A stretch of DNA of 64,000 nucleotides from NCBI RefSeq assembly GCF_024273195.1, contig NZ_JAMZCU010000001.1:519652-583651 (forward strand). Direction: 5' to 3'. The notes beneath the pieces are model-generated. The model saw only the letters and a list, made by a program, of their open reading frames with translations, did not search any database and was not told the origin of the DNA. Positions 46,957 through 56,264 of this stretch are shown here, piece after piece. The position numbers were made by a program, and so were the translations under genes. This stretch comes from Devosia ureilytica. GTDB taxonomy: Bacteria > Pseudomonadota > Alphaproteobacteria > Rhizobiales > Devosiaceae. Numbering within the stretch: position 1 is the first letter of the stretch; each line of letters opens with the position of its first letter.

Positions 46957-47052
46957 AGTCTCTCTCCCTTGAGGCCGGCGAGTTTCTCGCATTGCGGCCC
47001 ATTTCAAAACCCGTTTGACCCCGGATCACTGGGCTCCGCGCGAAGCGGCCGC

Positions 47053-47727
47053 CTACGGCATGGAGCAGCCGAGGCGCTTGAGGCTTTCATCGACCCAAGA
47101 GCGGTCGTTTGTTCCGTTTTCGATGGCCGCCATTTGGCGGACCTCAGCGTCCTGCTTGGACAGGGTCTTCGCGAGCACCGCTTGTGCTGCATCCATCGGC
47201 ACCCCGAGTACGCCGTCGCGGTCGCCGATCACCAGATCGCCCGGATGAATGACCATGCCTTCAAGAGCGATGGGGACGTTGATCTCACCTGGGCCATCCT
47301 TGTAGGGGCCACGGTGGGTCACCCCGGCAGCAAAGACCGGCAGATTCACCTTGAGGAAGGCATCGGCGTCGCGAATGGCGCCGTATATGACAAACCCGGC
47401 TACGCCGCGCCGGACTGCATAGGCCAGCATCAACTCGCCCATCAGCGAGTTGGTAAGATCGCCGCCCGCATCAACGACTATGACGTCGCCCGCCTCCGCC
47501 ATATCGATGGCCTTGTGAAGCATGAGATTGTCGCCTGGACGCGTCTTCACGGTCAGGGCCGGGCCGGCCATTTGTCCATCCCGATGCATCATCGTGAGAC
47601 GCGGACCAGCAGCGGTCATGCGATGCATACTGTCACTGACATTAGCCACGGGCAGGACACGAAACTGCTCGATCAGGTCTGCTGAGACACGACGTTCGCG
47701 CTTGAGAACTCGGAATCCGGGGATCAA
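47053..47727 (-). CDS. RraA-family protein (HMG/CHA aldolase-like)
   Basis: 224 residues of the RraA/demethylmenaquinone-methyltransferase-like fold. The motif GDVIVVDAGGDLTNSLMGELM is followed about 20 residues later by IYGAIRDADA, the G/D-x20-R-D pattern of class II pyruvate aldolases such as 4-hydroxy-4-methyl-2-oxoglutarate aldolase. Its place next to carboxylate transport and a hydroxyacid dehydrogenase favours a catabolic aldolase or decarboxylase over RNase E regulation. The start is TTG after AGGAGA, overlapping the dehydrogenase stop by 4 bp. Confidence 0.87.
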   Translation of the reverse strand: MIPGFRVLKRERRVSADLIEQFRVLPVANVSDSMHRMTAAGPRLTMMHRDGQMAGPALTVKTRPGDNLMLHKAIDMAEAGDVIVVDAGGDLTNSLMGELMLAYAVRRGVAGFVIYGAIRDADAFLKVNLPVFAAGVTHRGPYKDGPGEINVPIALEGMVIHPGDLVIGDRDGVLGVPMDAAQAVLAKTLSKQDAEVRQMAAIENGTNDRSWVDESLKRLGCSMP

Positions 47728-48737
47728 TGCAGTTCTCCTGCAAATTGGGGTTGGGCGAGCTTTGACAACTGGGCGCGATTGACAATGCGACTGGCAGCCA
47801 GCGGGCGGCCGGCGAGATAGTCGACGATGCCCTGCGCAGCCTCGACGCCGACACGGACATTGGCTGCAGCAGTCACACCACCGATATGCGGCGTAAGAAC
47901 CACTCGGTCGCTGGCAAAGAACGGATGGTCTGCCGCAGGCGGCTCCGTGGCAAAGGTATCGAGGCCCGCGCCGGCGATTTGACCGGCATCGAGCGCTTTA
48001 ACCAAGGCCGGCTCATCGATGAGCCCGCCCCGCGCAGTGTTGATGAGGATTGCATCTTCCCGCATCAGGGACAGCGTTTCGTGATTGATGAGACCGCGGG
48101 TCTGCTCCGTCATTGGGCAATGGAGACTGATGACGTCGCACTGCCGCAGCAGGTCCTCCAGCGAGGACGCCCGCTGCACGCCGCATCGCGTAAATGTCTC
48201 GTCGGCAGCGAATGGATCGTAGGCGATAATGGACATGTCGAAGGCCTTGGCAAGGCGGGCCGTATGTTGGGCAATGGCACCAAAGGCAACCAAACCCATA
48301 GTCGATCCCGACAATTCGCGACCCTTGAAGTTAGGTTTCTCCCAGCGCCCTTCCCGCAAGCTCCGGTCGAGTGGCACCACGCGTTTGGCCACGGCGAACA
48401 GCAAGGCCATGGCATGCTCGGCAACCGAAACGGCATTGGCCCCGGAGGCGACGATGACCGGAACGTCATGGGCACTTGCTGCGTCGATGTCGATATTGTC
48501 GACGCCCACGCCATGCTTGGAGACAATCCTGAGTTGCGGCGCGACCTCGAAGATCGAGGCTTCAATGCGACCCATACGGGAGATGATCGCGACCGGCCGG
48601 TGCTCGACCACATGGGACATGAGCACAGCCGCGTCTGCGTAGGGCGGGAGATAGACCGGCTCATAGCCCGCCTCGCTCAACACCGCCACCGCCGCCGGGG
48701 CCAGGCTCGGTCCGGTGATCAGGATAGTCTTGCCCAT
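47724..48737 (-). CDS. D-2-hydroxyacid dehydrogenase (phosphoglycerate-dehydrogenase-like)
   Basis: 337 residues with the NAD-binding core (ELSGSTMGLVAFGAIAQHTARL) and the catalytic Arg/Glu/His set in INTARGGLIDE, the following acidic region and LTPHIGGVT. It oxidises or reduces a 2-hydroxy/2-oxo acid. The start is the ATG 7 bp after AGGAGG. It is first in the dehydrogenase-RraA pair, divergent from the LysR gene. Confidence 0.9.
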   Translation of the reverse strand: MGKTILITGPSLAPAAVAVLSEAGYEPVYLPPYADAAVLMSHVVEHRPVAIISRMGRIEASIFEVAPQLRIVSKHGVGVDNIDIDAASAHDVPVIVASGANAVSVAEHAMALLFAVAKRVVPLDRSLREGRWEKPNFKGRELSGSTMGLVAFGAIAQHTARLAKAFDMSIIAYDPFAADETFTRCGVQRASSLEDLLRQCDVISLHCPMTEQTRGLINHETLSLMREDAILINTARGGLIDEPALVKALDAGQIAGAGLDTFATEPPAADHPFFASDRVVLTPHIGGVTAAANVRVGVEAAQGIVDYLAGRPLAASRIVNRAQLSKLAQPQFAGELH

Positions 48738-48840
48738 AAATCCTCCTAGCCGGCCTTTCGCCGGTCTGGGAGGAAACATATCAATAGACGATCTAATTCA
48801 AAGCGGGTAATTCTTTTGTAGAAAATTAGGAAAACTTAAT

Positions 48841-49743
48841 GTGGATACAAGGCAACTCAAGTCCCTGACGGCCATTGCCCGCACCGGCAGCTTTGCCAGA
48901 GCGGCCGAGCTGGTCAACCTGACCCCATCAGCGGTTAGTCAACAAATACAGTCACTTGAGGCGGAAGTCGGAGCGTCTCTTTTTGATCGTTCCAGCCGCC
49001 CGCCCAGCCTCACGCCGGCGGGCATGCAGATGGTCAGCCTTGCCGAGGAAGTGCTCCGCCTCACAGACACAGCAGTGGATGCGATCAACGGGACAAGCAT
49101 CAGCGGCACCTTGTCCCTGGGGTCGGTACGCACCAGCGCACTTGGCCTTCTGCCCAATGCCATCACGCGCCTGAGCGCACTTTATCCGCAAGTGCGCACC
49201 AAGTTGCGCGTTTCCATGTCCGAGTCGTTGATGTCCGATGTGGTGGTGGGTCGGCTCGATGCAGCGATGGTGGCCGAGATCAATGAATTTCCATCCACCT
49301 TGCGTTGGCGACCATTTCTGCGCGAACCCCTGCTGGTAATCGCCCCACCCGGCACCGCGCCGGGGTCGGCCTCTGACTTGCTGGCGAAATTTCCCTTCGT
49401 GCGGTTCCGCAGCAATGTGCCTCTGGCCCATATGATCGACCGCGAATTGGCCAGGATGAATGTGATGCTCAACGAGGTCGCCGAGATGGACACGGTCTCC
49501 TCGATCACGGCCTGTGTCATCAATGGGCTGGGCGTATCAGTCGTGCCGCAGATTGCGGTTGCTGAAAGCAGCGTGCCGCTGGTCACAGCGCCCTTCGGCA
49601 ATCCGCAGGTCTTTCGACAAATCGGCCTTATCGAGTCGCGATCCGGCGCCAAGGCAGTGCTGATCGACGAGCTTCATCGGCAATTGGTGTCAGCCAGCGG
49701 TCCATTCGGATGGACTGGTCTTGAGGCCGGCGGGGCGGAGTGA
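48841..49743 (+). CDS. LysR-family transcriptional regulator of the Tct/dehydrogenase cluster
   Basis: 300 residues. The winged helix RQLKSLTAIARTGSFARAAELVNLTPSAVSQQIQSLE is followed by an effector domain containing VINGLGVSVVPQIAV. The start is GTG, since the overlapping ATG is out of frame. It is divergent from the dehydrogenase-RraA-TctCBA cluster, which it probably controls. The spacer of about 100 bp is AT-rich. Confidence 0.9.
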   Translation: MDTRQLKSLTAIARTGSFARAAELVNLTPSAVSQQIQSLEAEVGASLFDRSSRPPSLTPAGMQMVSLAEEVLRLTDTAVDAINGTSISGTLSLGSVRTSALGLLPNAITRLSALYPQVRTKLRVSMSESLMSDVVVGRLDAAMVAEINEFPSTLRWRPFLREPLLVIAPPGTAPGSASDLLAKFPFVRFRSNVPLAHMIDRELARMNVMLNEVAEMDTVSSITACVINGLGVSVVPQIAVAESSVPLVTAPFGNPQVFRQIGLIESRSGAKAVLIDELHRQLVSASGPFGWTGLEAGGAE

Positions 49744-49820
49744 TGTTGCGAATAAGAGCTGTTGCCCGGCGCGTGAGCTGTGGCGCCTGCTCTCCGTATG
49801 CGATCTCGCTCTCGGGCTGA

Positions 49821-50015
49821 CCTGCGCTGGCGCTAAAACAGGCGCAAGCGGAATTCGGAGAGATGGTTGAGAGTTGGGGGCGCCTTTCGGTGCTCCGCTT
49901 CGGTCCACTGATTTCGGACAACCGCTTCGAAACAATCTTCTTCTGGCCCGATCTGCGCGGCGTCACCCTGGCGGTGACGGAGGCTGCTTGGGACAATCAC
50001 CTGCGGCAGGTGTGA
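49821..50015 (+). pseudogene. Remnant of an imelysin-family (periplasmic iron-related) gene
   Basis: A 64-codon frame without a start (ALALKQAQAEFGEMVESWGR, LRFGPLISDNRFETIFFWPD) matches the N-terminal part of imelysin-like proteins, where AWGR...FGP...NR.E.IFFWPD.RG is conserved. An in-frame stop lies just upstream and another stop comes soon after RGVTLAV, so most of the gene is missing. The rest of the 527-bp gap between the LysR and SHOCT genes shows no other gene. The family call comes from motif memory and is moderately sure. Confidence 0.45.
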
Positions 50016-50270
50016 GGCTTACCCGACGAGATAACAGTTCACCGCCCTCCATGACGTTGCCAATGGCGCGGTACAGGACCTCGGGAGCACCACGAGAGAA
50101 GTGAAACACACTGCGGGCCTGAGCGATCCTTCGGCCATGCATACAGAACCGGCCGAGACGTGCCGTTCTTGATCTGAAACAAGGTGCCGCGCGGCGCGGG
50201 GGCGTAGGATGGGTCAATCAGGAACCGACAGTGTTCGATGCCGGGCGCTGCCATTAGAAGGAGCAAGCAG

Positions 50271-50621
50271 ATGCACAGATCACTAGTCCGGGCGGTCACC
50301 GCCTGTGGTGCCGCGACCGCCCTTGTCAGCACGGCCATGGCGCAGGCACCCACGACGCCCGGCCAGTACCAGTACGGACCACACATGGGGTGGTGGGGTG
50401 GCGGCTGGGATGGCATGTTCTTCGGGCCGCTATTCATGCTGCTGATCGTGGTCGCGGTCGTCGCAGCCATAGCCCATCTGGTGCGTCGGCCAGTCGGATC
50501 TTGGCAGGGCACGCCCCAGGCACCTGGGCGAACCGCACTCGACATCCTCAAAGAGCGTTTTGCGCGTGGGGAGATCGACAAGGCCGATTATGAGGAACGT
50601 CGGCGCGTCCTTGGTGAATAG
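50271..50621 (+). CDS. Small membrane protein with C-terminal SHOCT domain
   Basis: 116 residues. An N-terminal signal or hydrophobic segment (VTACGAATALVSTAMAQ) leads to a Gly/Trp-rich stretch (MGWWGGGWDGMFFG), one membrane helix (LFMLLIVVAVVAAIAHLV) and a SHOCT motif (ALDILKERFARGEIDKADYEERRRVL). SHOCT segments are thought to mediate oligomerisation. The start is the ATG after AAGGAG. The function is unknown; similar proteins often sit near copper or oxidative stress genes, but none is adjacent here. Confidence 0.85.
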   Translation: MHRSLVRAVTACGAATALVSTAMAQAPTTPGQYQYGPHMGWWGGGWDGMFFGPLFMLLIVVAVVAAIAHLVRRPVGSWQGTPQAPGRTALDILKERFARGEIDKADYEERRRVLGE

Positions 50622-50782
50622 CAATTCCAAGGACCGCGCAGGCCGCTGCTGATCCTCGGCATACTGTCGCGACGGTAGCCCAGGAGGGGCAAATGCGTTG
50701 CAGCGCAGCAATGTTCGGCAAAATGGCAGTCTGGGCAAAAGTCCAGTGGCTGTTTTGCCGCCAGCTTTGCGTCCGAGGATTT

Positions 50783-50848
50783 TGTATGCAGTTGAAAGTT
50801 TTTGCCTTATTTATAGGCATTCATGTTCGTAATGTATGCAATATTGCA
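50783..50848. promoter_or_regulatory. Operator-like elements upstream of the BMP transporter operon
   Basis: The 370-bp gap between the SHOCT gene and the transporter operon contains two copies of TGTATGCA (50783-50790 and 50833-50840). The second runs into a perfect 12-bp palindrome TGCAATATTGCA (50837-50848). This resembles spaced operators of a GntR-type regulator, and a GntR/FCD gene ends the same cluster. Assignment to that regulator is inference. Confidence 0.4.
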
Positions 50849-50895
50849 AAGCGTGCCGCGGCGATGTCACGTCCATTTTTCGTGAAATGATCCTA

Positions 50896-50910
50896 TTAAC
50901 AAGAGCTTAA
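50896..50910. promoter_or_regulatory. CtrA-type site TTAA-N7-TTAA
   Basis: TTAACAAGAGCTTAA matches the full alphaproteobacterial CtrA consensus spacing and lies 82 bp before the BMP-family binding protein start. Such a motif can occur by chance, and a transporter operon is not a classical CtrA target. Confidence 0.35.
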
Positions 50911-50991
50911 CGAGCAAAGGCCCGTCTGGCACAGTGTTTGCTACATTGTCTCCGCCACTCGTCCTCAGGGTGGATCGAGGGAGCTCAAACA

Positions 50992-52095
50992 ATGTCGCAC
51001 ATCAATTTGTCCCGTCGTTCGCTGCTTAAAGCCGGTGCCGCGGGTCTCGCCGCCGCTGCTTTGCCTGTCGGCTGGGCCCAGGCGCAATCGCCGCTCACCA
51101 TTGGTACTGTTTATGTCGGTCCGCGCGATGATTTCGGCTGGAACCAGGCACACTCGGTCGCAATGGAAATTCTCAAGAAGGTGCCGGGCGTCACCGTCAT
51201 TGAAGAAGAAAATGTCGCCGAGACCGATGCCGTCAGCCAATCGATGGAATCCATGATCAATCTCGATGGCGCCAATCTGATTCTGGCGACGTCCTTCGGT
51301 TACTACAGCCCCTTCGTGGTCGAACTGGCCAAGAAATACCCCGATGTCGAATTCCGTCACGCAGCCCCGCTCTGGACGGATGCAGACCCCGCCAATGCCG
51401 GTTCCTATTTTTGCTATCTCAACCAGGCGCATTATGTGGACGGCGTCGCCGCCGGTGCCGCCTCGCCAAGCGGCAAGCTCGGCTTTGTGGCCGCCAAGCC
51501 GATCCCCTCGGTACTTTCCAACATCAATTCGTTCCTGCTCGGCGCCAGGAAGACCAATCCGAATGCAACCGTGCAGGTGATCTTCACCGGTGAATGGTCG
51601 ATGCCGGTGCGCGAGGCCGAGGCGACCAATGCGTTGGTCGATGCCGGTTGCGACGTCATCACATGCCACGTTGACGGCCCCAAGGTGGTGGTCGAGACAG
51701 CTGAAGGCCGTGGCGTCAAAACCTGCGGCCACAACGCTTCGCAGGCCCCGCTGGCACCCAATGGCTTCATCACCGGCGCCGAATACAAATGGGCCACCAT
51801 CTACTCGATGTATGCCGACCTCCTGGCAAAGGGCGAGCCGCTGCCCAACTTCGTCGCCGGCGGCTACCACAACGACATGATCCAGAACACGCCCTACGGC
51901 GCGGGCGCCACGCCCGAGGCCATCGCGGCAGCGGATGCCGCCATTGCCGATCTGGTTGCCAAAAAGCCCATCTATGTCGGCCCGCTGAAAGACAATGCCG
52001 GCAATGTCGTCATTGAAGGCGAAATGGACAATTACGATCCGGTCCTCGACGGCATGAGCTACCTGCTCGAAGGCGTCGTCGGTTCGATCACCTGA
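50992..52095 (+). CDS. BMP-family ABC transporter substrate-binding protein
   Basis: 367 residues. The Tat-like signal peptide LSRRSLLKAGAAGLAAAALP is followed by a BMP/PnrA-type fold (IGTVYVGPRDDFGWNQAHS, ILATSFGYYSPFVVELAKKYPDVEFRHA). These proteins bind nucleosides or related N-heterocycles for import. The start is the ATG of MSHINLSRR. It heads the operon with two permeases and a double ATPase. Confidence 0.92.
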   Translation: MSHINLSRRSLLKAGAAGLAAAALPVGWAQAQSPLTIGTVYVGPRDDFGWNQAHSVAMEILKKVPGVTVIEEENVAETDAVSQSMESMINLDGANLILATSFGYYSPFVVELAKKYPDVEFRHAAPLWTDADPANAGSYFCYLNQAHYVDGVAAGAASPSGKLGFVAAKPIPSVLSNINSFLLGARKTNPNATVQVIFTGEWSMPVREAEATNALVDAGCDVITCHVDGPKVVVETAEGRGVKTCGHNASQAPLAPNGFITGAEYKWATIYSMYADLLAKGEPLPNFVAGGYHNDMIQNTPYGAGATPEAIAAADAAIADLVAKKPIYVGPLKDNAGNVVIEGEMDNYDPVLDGMSYLLEGVVGSIT

Positions 52096-52111
52096 TCGCG
52101 CACCACTCTCC

Positions 52112-52142
52112 TCTCCCCTCTCCCGTAAACGGAGAGGGGAGA
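52112..52142. repeat. Intergenic hairpin repeat, copy 4
   Basis: Perfect 12-bp inverted repeat TCTCCCCTCTCC / GGAGAGGGGAGA with a 7-base loop, between the binding protein and first permease genes. This is a place where mRNA hairpins often protect the abundant binding-protein message. It has the same sequence character as copies 1-3. Confidence 0.75.
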
Positions 52143-52167
52143 TCACAGTGAATTCAGCGAGGCCAGA

Positions 52168-53274
52168 ATGACCGTTGCCAGCCCCTCAGTTCCAATTCAC
52201 CGCGCGACGAGCGTGCGAACGCTAAAGCTCGCCGAGGCCATCTTCGTGCCTGTGGTGGCGCTCATTGCTTCGGCGCTGATTTTCTCGCTCTTCCTTCTTG
52301 TGATTGGCCAATCGCCGCTCGATTTCTTCGCCCTGATCTGGACCGGAGGGTTCGGCTCGTCCTTCTCCCTCCAGCAGTCATTGCAGAGGGCAGCACCGCT
52401 GATCCTGACCGGTCTTGCCTTTGCCATTCCGGCGCGCATCGGCCTGACCATCATCGGGGCCGAAGGCGCCCTGGTGCTGGGTGGCCTGAGTGCGGCCGCC
52501 ATGGCCATTCCACTGGTTTCCGGCGGCGCGCCGGTTCCCATCACCTGGATATTCATGGCGCTGGCCGCCATGGCCGCCTCCGGCTTCTGGATCGGCCTGG
52601 CCGGCTGGTTGCGTCATTATCGCGGCGTCAACGAAACCATCTCCTCGCTGCTGCTTTCCTACATCGCCATTGCCATCATGAACTTTTTCGTTGAAGGCGC
52701 CTTGCGCGATCCGGCTTCGGCCAACAAGCCATCCACCATGCCCATTGGCGATGCCTACCGCATCGGCGCCATCCCTGGCACTGACGTGCATTGGGGGTTC
52801 GCTGCGGGCATTCTGGCGGCAATAGCGCTCTGGGTGTTGATGAGCCGCACCACCTTCGGCTTTGCTGCTCGCATGACCGGGGGAAATGTTCGCGCCGCCC
52901 AGGCCCAGGGCCTGCCGGTGGGCTTCCTCATGGTCACCTGCTGCGTCATTGCGGGGGCCTGCGCCGGGCTTGCCGGGTTTTTCGAGGTTGCCGCCATTCA
53001 CGGACAGGCCAATGCCTCGCTGGTGGCCGGCTATGGCTTCACCGGCATTCTCGTGGCCTTCCTTGCCCGTCATAATCCGCTGATGGTCATACCCATCGCC
53101 ATCCTGTTCGGCGCTCTCGCCGCTGCCGGAGGCCTCGTGCAGCGCCGTATGGGCATGCCCGATGCAACTGTGCTGGTGCTTCAAGGCATCATCTTCGTGG
53201 TGCTGCTTGCAAGCGACACGCTCTATGGACGGATAAAATTCTTCCAAGCCGATTTGCGAGGAGACCGCACATGA
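52168..53274 (+). CDS. ABC transporter permease (BMP/nucleoside type)
   Basis: 368 residues with about ten hydrophobic segments and BPD_transp_2 features ([36 protein letters not shown]). It is the first permease of the importer. Its stop overlaps the start of the second permease-hydrolase fusion gene by 4 bp. Confidence 0.92.
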   Translation: MTVASPSVPIHRATSVRTLKLAEAIFVPVVALIASALIFSLFLLVIGQSPLDFFALIWTGGFGSSFSLQQSLQRAAPLILTGLAFAIPARIGLTIIGAEGALVLGGLSAAAMAIPLVSGGAPVPITWIFMALAAMAASGFWIGLAGWLRHYRGVNETISSLLLSYIAIAIMNFFVEGALRDPASANKPSTMPIGDAYRIGAIPGTDVHWGFAAGILAAIALWVLMSRTTFGFAARMTGGNVRAAQAQGLPVGFLMVTCCVIAGACAGLAGFFEVAAIHGQANASLVAGYGFTGILVAFLARHNPLMVIPIAILFGALAAAGGLVQRRMGMPDATVLVLQGIIFVVLLASDTLYGRIKFFQADLRGDRT

Positions 53275-54623
53275 GCGACGCCGGGATCCTCACGGTCTTC
53301 ATTGCCATGCTGGGCGGCGCCATTCGCGTCTCGACCCCGTTCATGTTCGTGGCCCTGGGCGAGTGCCTGACTGAAAAATCAGGCCGCATCAATCTGGGGC
53401 TCGAAGGCAATCTCGTGCTCGGCGCGATGGTCGCCTACGCCATCAGCTTCCACACCGGCAATCCCTGGATCGGCGTCATCGCCGCTGGCGGATCAGGCCT
53501 CCTGTTGGGAGCACTGCATGGTTATATCTGCAAGCTGCCGCGGGTGAACGACATCGCCGTGGGCATTGCCATCATGAGCTTTGGCACCGGCGTCGCCTTC
53601 TTCTTTGGCAAGCCCTATATTCAGCCCTCCGCGCCCCGGCTCGATGCTATCCCGCTCGGTGACTGGACTGGCAACCCGGCGTTGGCCCAAGCCCTCCAGG
53701 TCAATCCACTGTTCTTCGTCGGCATCCTGCTCGCCATCGCCATGAGTTGGGCTTTTGCCAATACCCGCTGGGGCCTTATCGTCCGCATGACCGGTGACAG
53801 TGCCGCCTCGGCCAAAGCCATGGGTGTCTCGGTCGATCTGGTTCGCCTGCTTGCCACTTCGGCCGGCGGTTTCCTCGCCGGCATCGGCGGCGCGTTCCTC
53901 TCGCTCTACTATCCCGGATCTTGGAACCAGGGCCTGAGTTCCGGTCAAGGCCTTATGGCCGTGGCCCTCGTGATCTTTGCCCGCTGGGACCCGATCCGCT
54001 GCATCTGGGCCGCCCTTTTGTTCGGAGCCGCCGGCGCCATCGGACCGTCTCTGCAGTCGGTCGGCATTTCCCAGGGCTATTACTTCTTCAACGCCGCCCC
54101 CTACATCCTCACGCTCTTCATCATGATCGCCGCTGCTCGCTCCAAGGGCTACACCGTTATCCATACACGCGAGGGCCATAAACCCGACCTCTCGGACCTC
54201 CCCGCCAACAAGCGCTGGCGCTCGCAACGCATCGGCGCGGGTATCGGCGACCAAGGGCCTTGCGGTCGCATCCTGGTGCGCGGCGAGCCGGGCTGGGAAA
54301 TCATCCCCGAACTCCAGCCCCTGCCCGGCGAACAGATAATCGACAAGCCCGGCAAGGGCACATTCATAGCCACCGATTTCGAACTGGTGCTGCGCATGAA
54401 GAATATTCGCAACATCATCTTTGCCGGCGTCACCACCGATGTCTGCGTCCACACCACCATGCGCGACGCCAATGACCGCGGCTATGAATGCCTGCTGCTC
54501 GAGGATTGCTGCGCGGCCACCAAGGTCGAGAACCACCTCGCCGCCATCGATATGATCAAGATGCAAGGCGGCGTTTTCGGCGCCGTGTCCACGTCGGCAG
54601 CCCTGATCGAGGCGTTGCCATGA
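53271..54623 (+). CDS. In-frame fusion: ABC permease (residues 1-287) joined to a truncated isochorismatase-like hydrolase
   Basis: 450 residues. Residues 1-287 are a nearly complete BPD_transp_2 permease ([21 protein letters not shown] ... [12 protein letters not shown]). From about residue 288 the sequence becomes an isochorismatase-family hydrolase ([20 protein letters not shown] to the end), closely similar to the intact gene at 56265. The hydrolase part retains the Lys ([10 protein letters not shown]) and Cys392 (TTDVCVHT) but has lost about the first 57 residues, including the catalytic Asp of IDMQRDF. The permease has lost its last few residues. A deletion between two adjacent genes explains this. 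The permease may still work; the hydrolase part probably does not. Confidence 0.9.
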   Translation: MSDAGILTVFIAMLGGAIRVSTPFMFVALGECLTEKSGRINLGLEGNLVLGAMVAYAISFHTGNPWIGVIAAGGSGLLLGALHGYICKLPRVNDIAVGIAIMSFGTGVAFFFGKPYIQPSAPRLDAIPLGDWTGNPALAQALQVNPLFFVGILLAIAMSWAFANTRWGLIVRMTGDSAASAKAMGVSVDLVRLLATSAGGFLAGIGGAFLSLYYPGSWNQGLSSGQGLMAVALVIFARWDPIRCIWAALLFGAAGAIGPSLQSVGISQGYYFFNAAPYILTLFIMIAAARSKGYTVIHTREGHKPDLSDLPANKRWRSQRIGAGIGDQGPCGRILVRGEPGWEIIPELQPLPGEQIIDKPGKGTFIATDFELVLRMKNIRNIIFAGVTTDVCVHTTMRDANDRGYECLLLEDCCAATKVENHLAAIDMIKMQGGVFGAVSTSAALIEALP

Positions 54624-56158
54624 ACGCCATTGCTCCGGTTGCTGCCGTCGGCCGCGCCCCGTCGCTGCAAGCGGTCGGCATGACCAAGATCTTCGGGCCA
54701 CTGGTCGCCCTCGATGATGTCAGCATCAACGTTCCCGCCGGTGCATTCCATGCGCTGCTGGGCGAGAACGGGGCTGGTAAGTCTACGCTGGTCAAGTCGA
54801 TCATGGGCTTTTACGCAGCCGACAAGGGGCAGGTGCTGCTCGATGGTAAAGAAGTCGCCATCCGCACTCCAAGAGATGCCCGCGCCAACGGTATTGGCAT
54901 GGTCTATCAGCACTTTACCCTCGTGCCCTGCCTGACCGCCGCCGAAAATCTTGTCATCTCCCGCGCCGACGCACCCGCCGTGATCGATTGGCGCAAAGAG
55001 AAAAAGGCTCTGGCCCAATTCATGGAGACGATGCCGTTCCGGGTACCGCTTGACGCCCAGGTCTCGGCGCTATCGGCCGGCGAAAAGCAGAAGCTGGAAA
55101 TCCTCAAGCTGCTCTATCTCGACCAGCGCTTCATGATCCTTGACGAGCCCACCTCGGTGCTCACCCCCGGCGAGGCGGACGAAGTGCTTGGCCTCCTGGG
55201 CGACATGGCCAGCCGCAAGGAGATCACTGTGCTCATGATCTCGCACAAGTTCCGTGAAGTGAAAGCCTTCTGCGACGGTTTCACCGTGTTGCGGCGCGGC
55301 AGGTTCACCGGCTCTGGCGACGCACAAACCGCGACCGTGGCCGAGATGAGCCAGATGATGATCGGCGACACTGAAATCCGCGAGCGCGCCCAGCGTCGTC
55401 AGCACAATGACAAAAAGGAAATGCTCGAACTGGCCGGCCTCTTTGCCGACCACGCCGAGGGCGGCAATGCAATCGAGGCAGTCAATCTGAAGGTTCATGC
55501 CGGCGAGATTGTCGGCATCGCAGGCGTTTCGGGCAATGGTCAATCGGCATTGGTTGAAGCCCTTGCCGGCCAGCGCGCCCTCAGCGACGGCGCAATTCGC
55601 ATCCGTGGCCAGAACTTCTTCCCCACGCGCGGCGATTTCGACCGCTACAAGGTCTTTGGCCTGCCCGAGGAACCGCTCAAGAATGCCACTGTGCCGCGCA
55701 TGAGTGTGGCCGAGAACATTGCTTTCCGCTCGTTCGATAAGCCCCCCGTGGCAAAATTCGGATGGTGGATGTCTCCGGGGCCTTTGCGGATCAAGGCAGA
55801 GGAACTGATCGCCCGTTATCGCGTCAAGACCACCTCGCCCGACGCGCCAATCGAAACGCTCTCGGGCGGCAATGTGCAGCGCGCCGTGCTGGCTCGCGAA
55901 CTTAGCGGCGATGTCGACGTATTGATCGTCGCCAATCCCTGCTTCGGTCTCGACTTCGCCTCGGTTTCGGAAATTCGCAGCCAGATCATGGAGCAGCGAA
56001 ATCGGGGGGCGGCCGTGCTTTTGGTTTCCGAGGATCTTGATGAAATCCTTGAACTGGCCGACCGCGTGGCGGTGATGAGCGGCGGCACCATCACCTATGT
56101 CAGCAAGATCGAAGATACCGACCGGAACACCATCGGTCAGCACATGGCGGGGCATTGA
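54620..56158 (+). CDS. ABC transporter double ATP-binding protein (BMP/nucleoside or sugar type)
   Basis: 512 residues with two ABC domains. The first has Walker [10 protein letters not shown] and [11 protein letters not shown]. The second has a degenerate Walker A ([11 protein letters not shown]) and [15 protein letters not shown]. It energises the two-permease importer. The ATG overlaps the fusion gene stop by 4 bp, so it is translated in the same unit. Confidence 0.94.
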   Translation: MNAIAPVAAVGRAPSLQAVGMTKIFGPLVALDDVSINVPAGAFHALLGENGAGKSTLVKSIMGFYAADKGQVLLDGKEVAIRTPRDARANGIGMVYQHFTLVPCLTAAENLVISRADAPAVIDWRKEKKALAQFMETMPFRVPLDAQVSALSAGEKQKLEILKLLYLDQRFMILDEPTSVLTPGEADEVLGLLGDMASRKEITVLMISHKFREVKAFCDGFTVLRRGRFTGSGDAQTATVAEMSQMMIGDTEIRERAQRRQHNDKKEMLELAGLFADHAEGGNAIEAVNLKVHAGEIVGIAGVSGNGQSALVEALAGQRALSDGAIRIRGQNFFPTRGDFDRYKVFGLPEEPLKNATVPRMSVAENIAFRSFDKPPVAKFGWWMSPGPLRIKAEELIARYRVKTTSPDAPIETLSGGNVQRAVLARELSGDVDVLIVANPCFGLDFASVSEIRSQIMEQRNRGAAVLLVSEDLDEILELADRVAVMSGGTITYVSKIEDTDRNTIGQHMAGH

Positions 56159-56200
56159 GGATGATACAAATATCGCAACCCCCTTATCCGCGCTTCGGGC

Positions 56201-56225
56201 ACCTTCTCCCACAAGGGGAGAAGGT
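56201..56225. repeat. Intergenic hairpin repeat, copy 5
   Basis: Perfect 10-bp inverted repeat ACCTTCTCCC / GGGAGAAGGT with loop ACAAG, between the ATPase and isochorismatase genes. It is a sequence variant of the other copies, with one extra T/A step. Confidence 0.7.
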
Positions 56226-56264
56226 GGTTAGCGCACTGCGCGTGACATATGAGTGGGTCTTTGC

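Noticed and set aside
49874..50104. Plus-strand open frame of 76 codons
   Set aside because: It overlaps the imelysin-like fragment in another frame, has a low-complexity arginine/proline-rich translation and no ribosome site.
50693..50890. 65-codon frame with a strong AGGAGG ribosome-site match
   Set aside because: It runs through the AT-rich operator region before the BMP transporter, contains an unusual number of cysteines and hydrophobic residues without pattern, and resembles no family. I treat the AGGAGG as chance.
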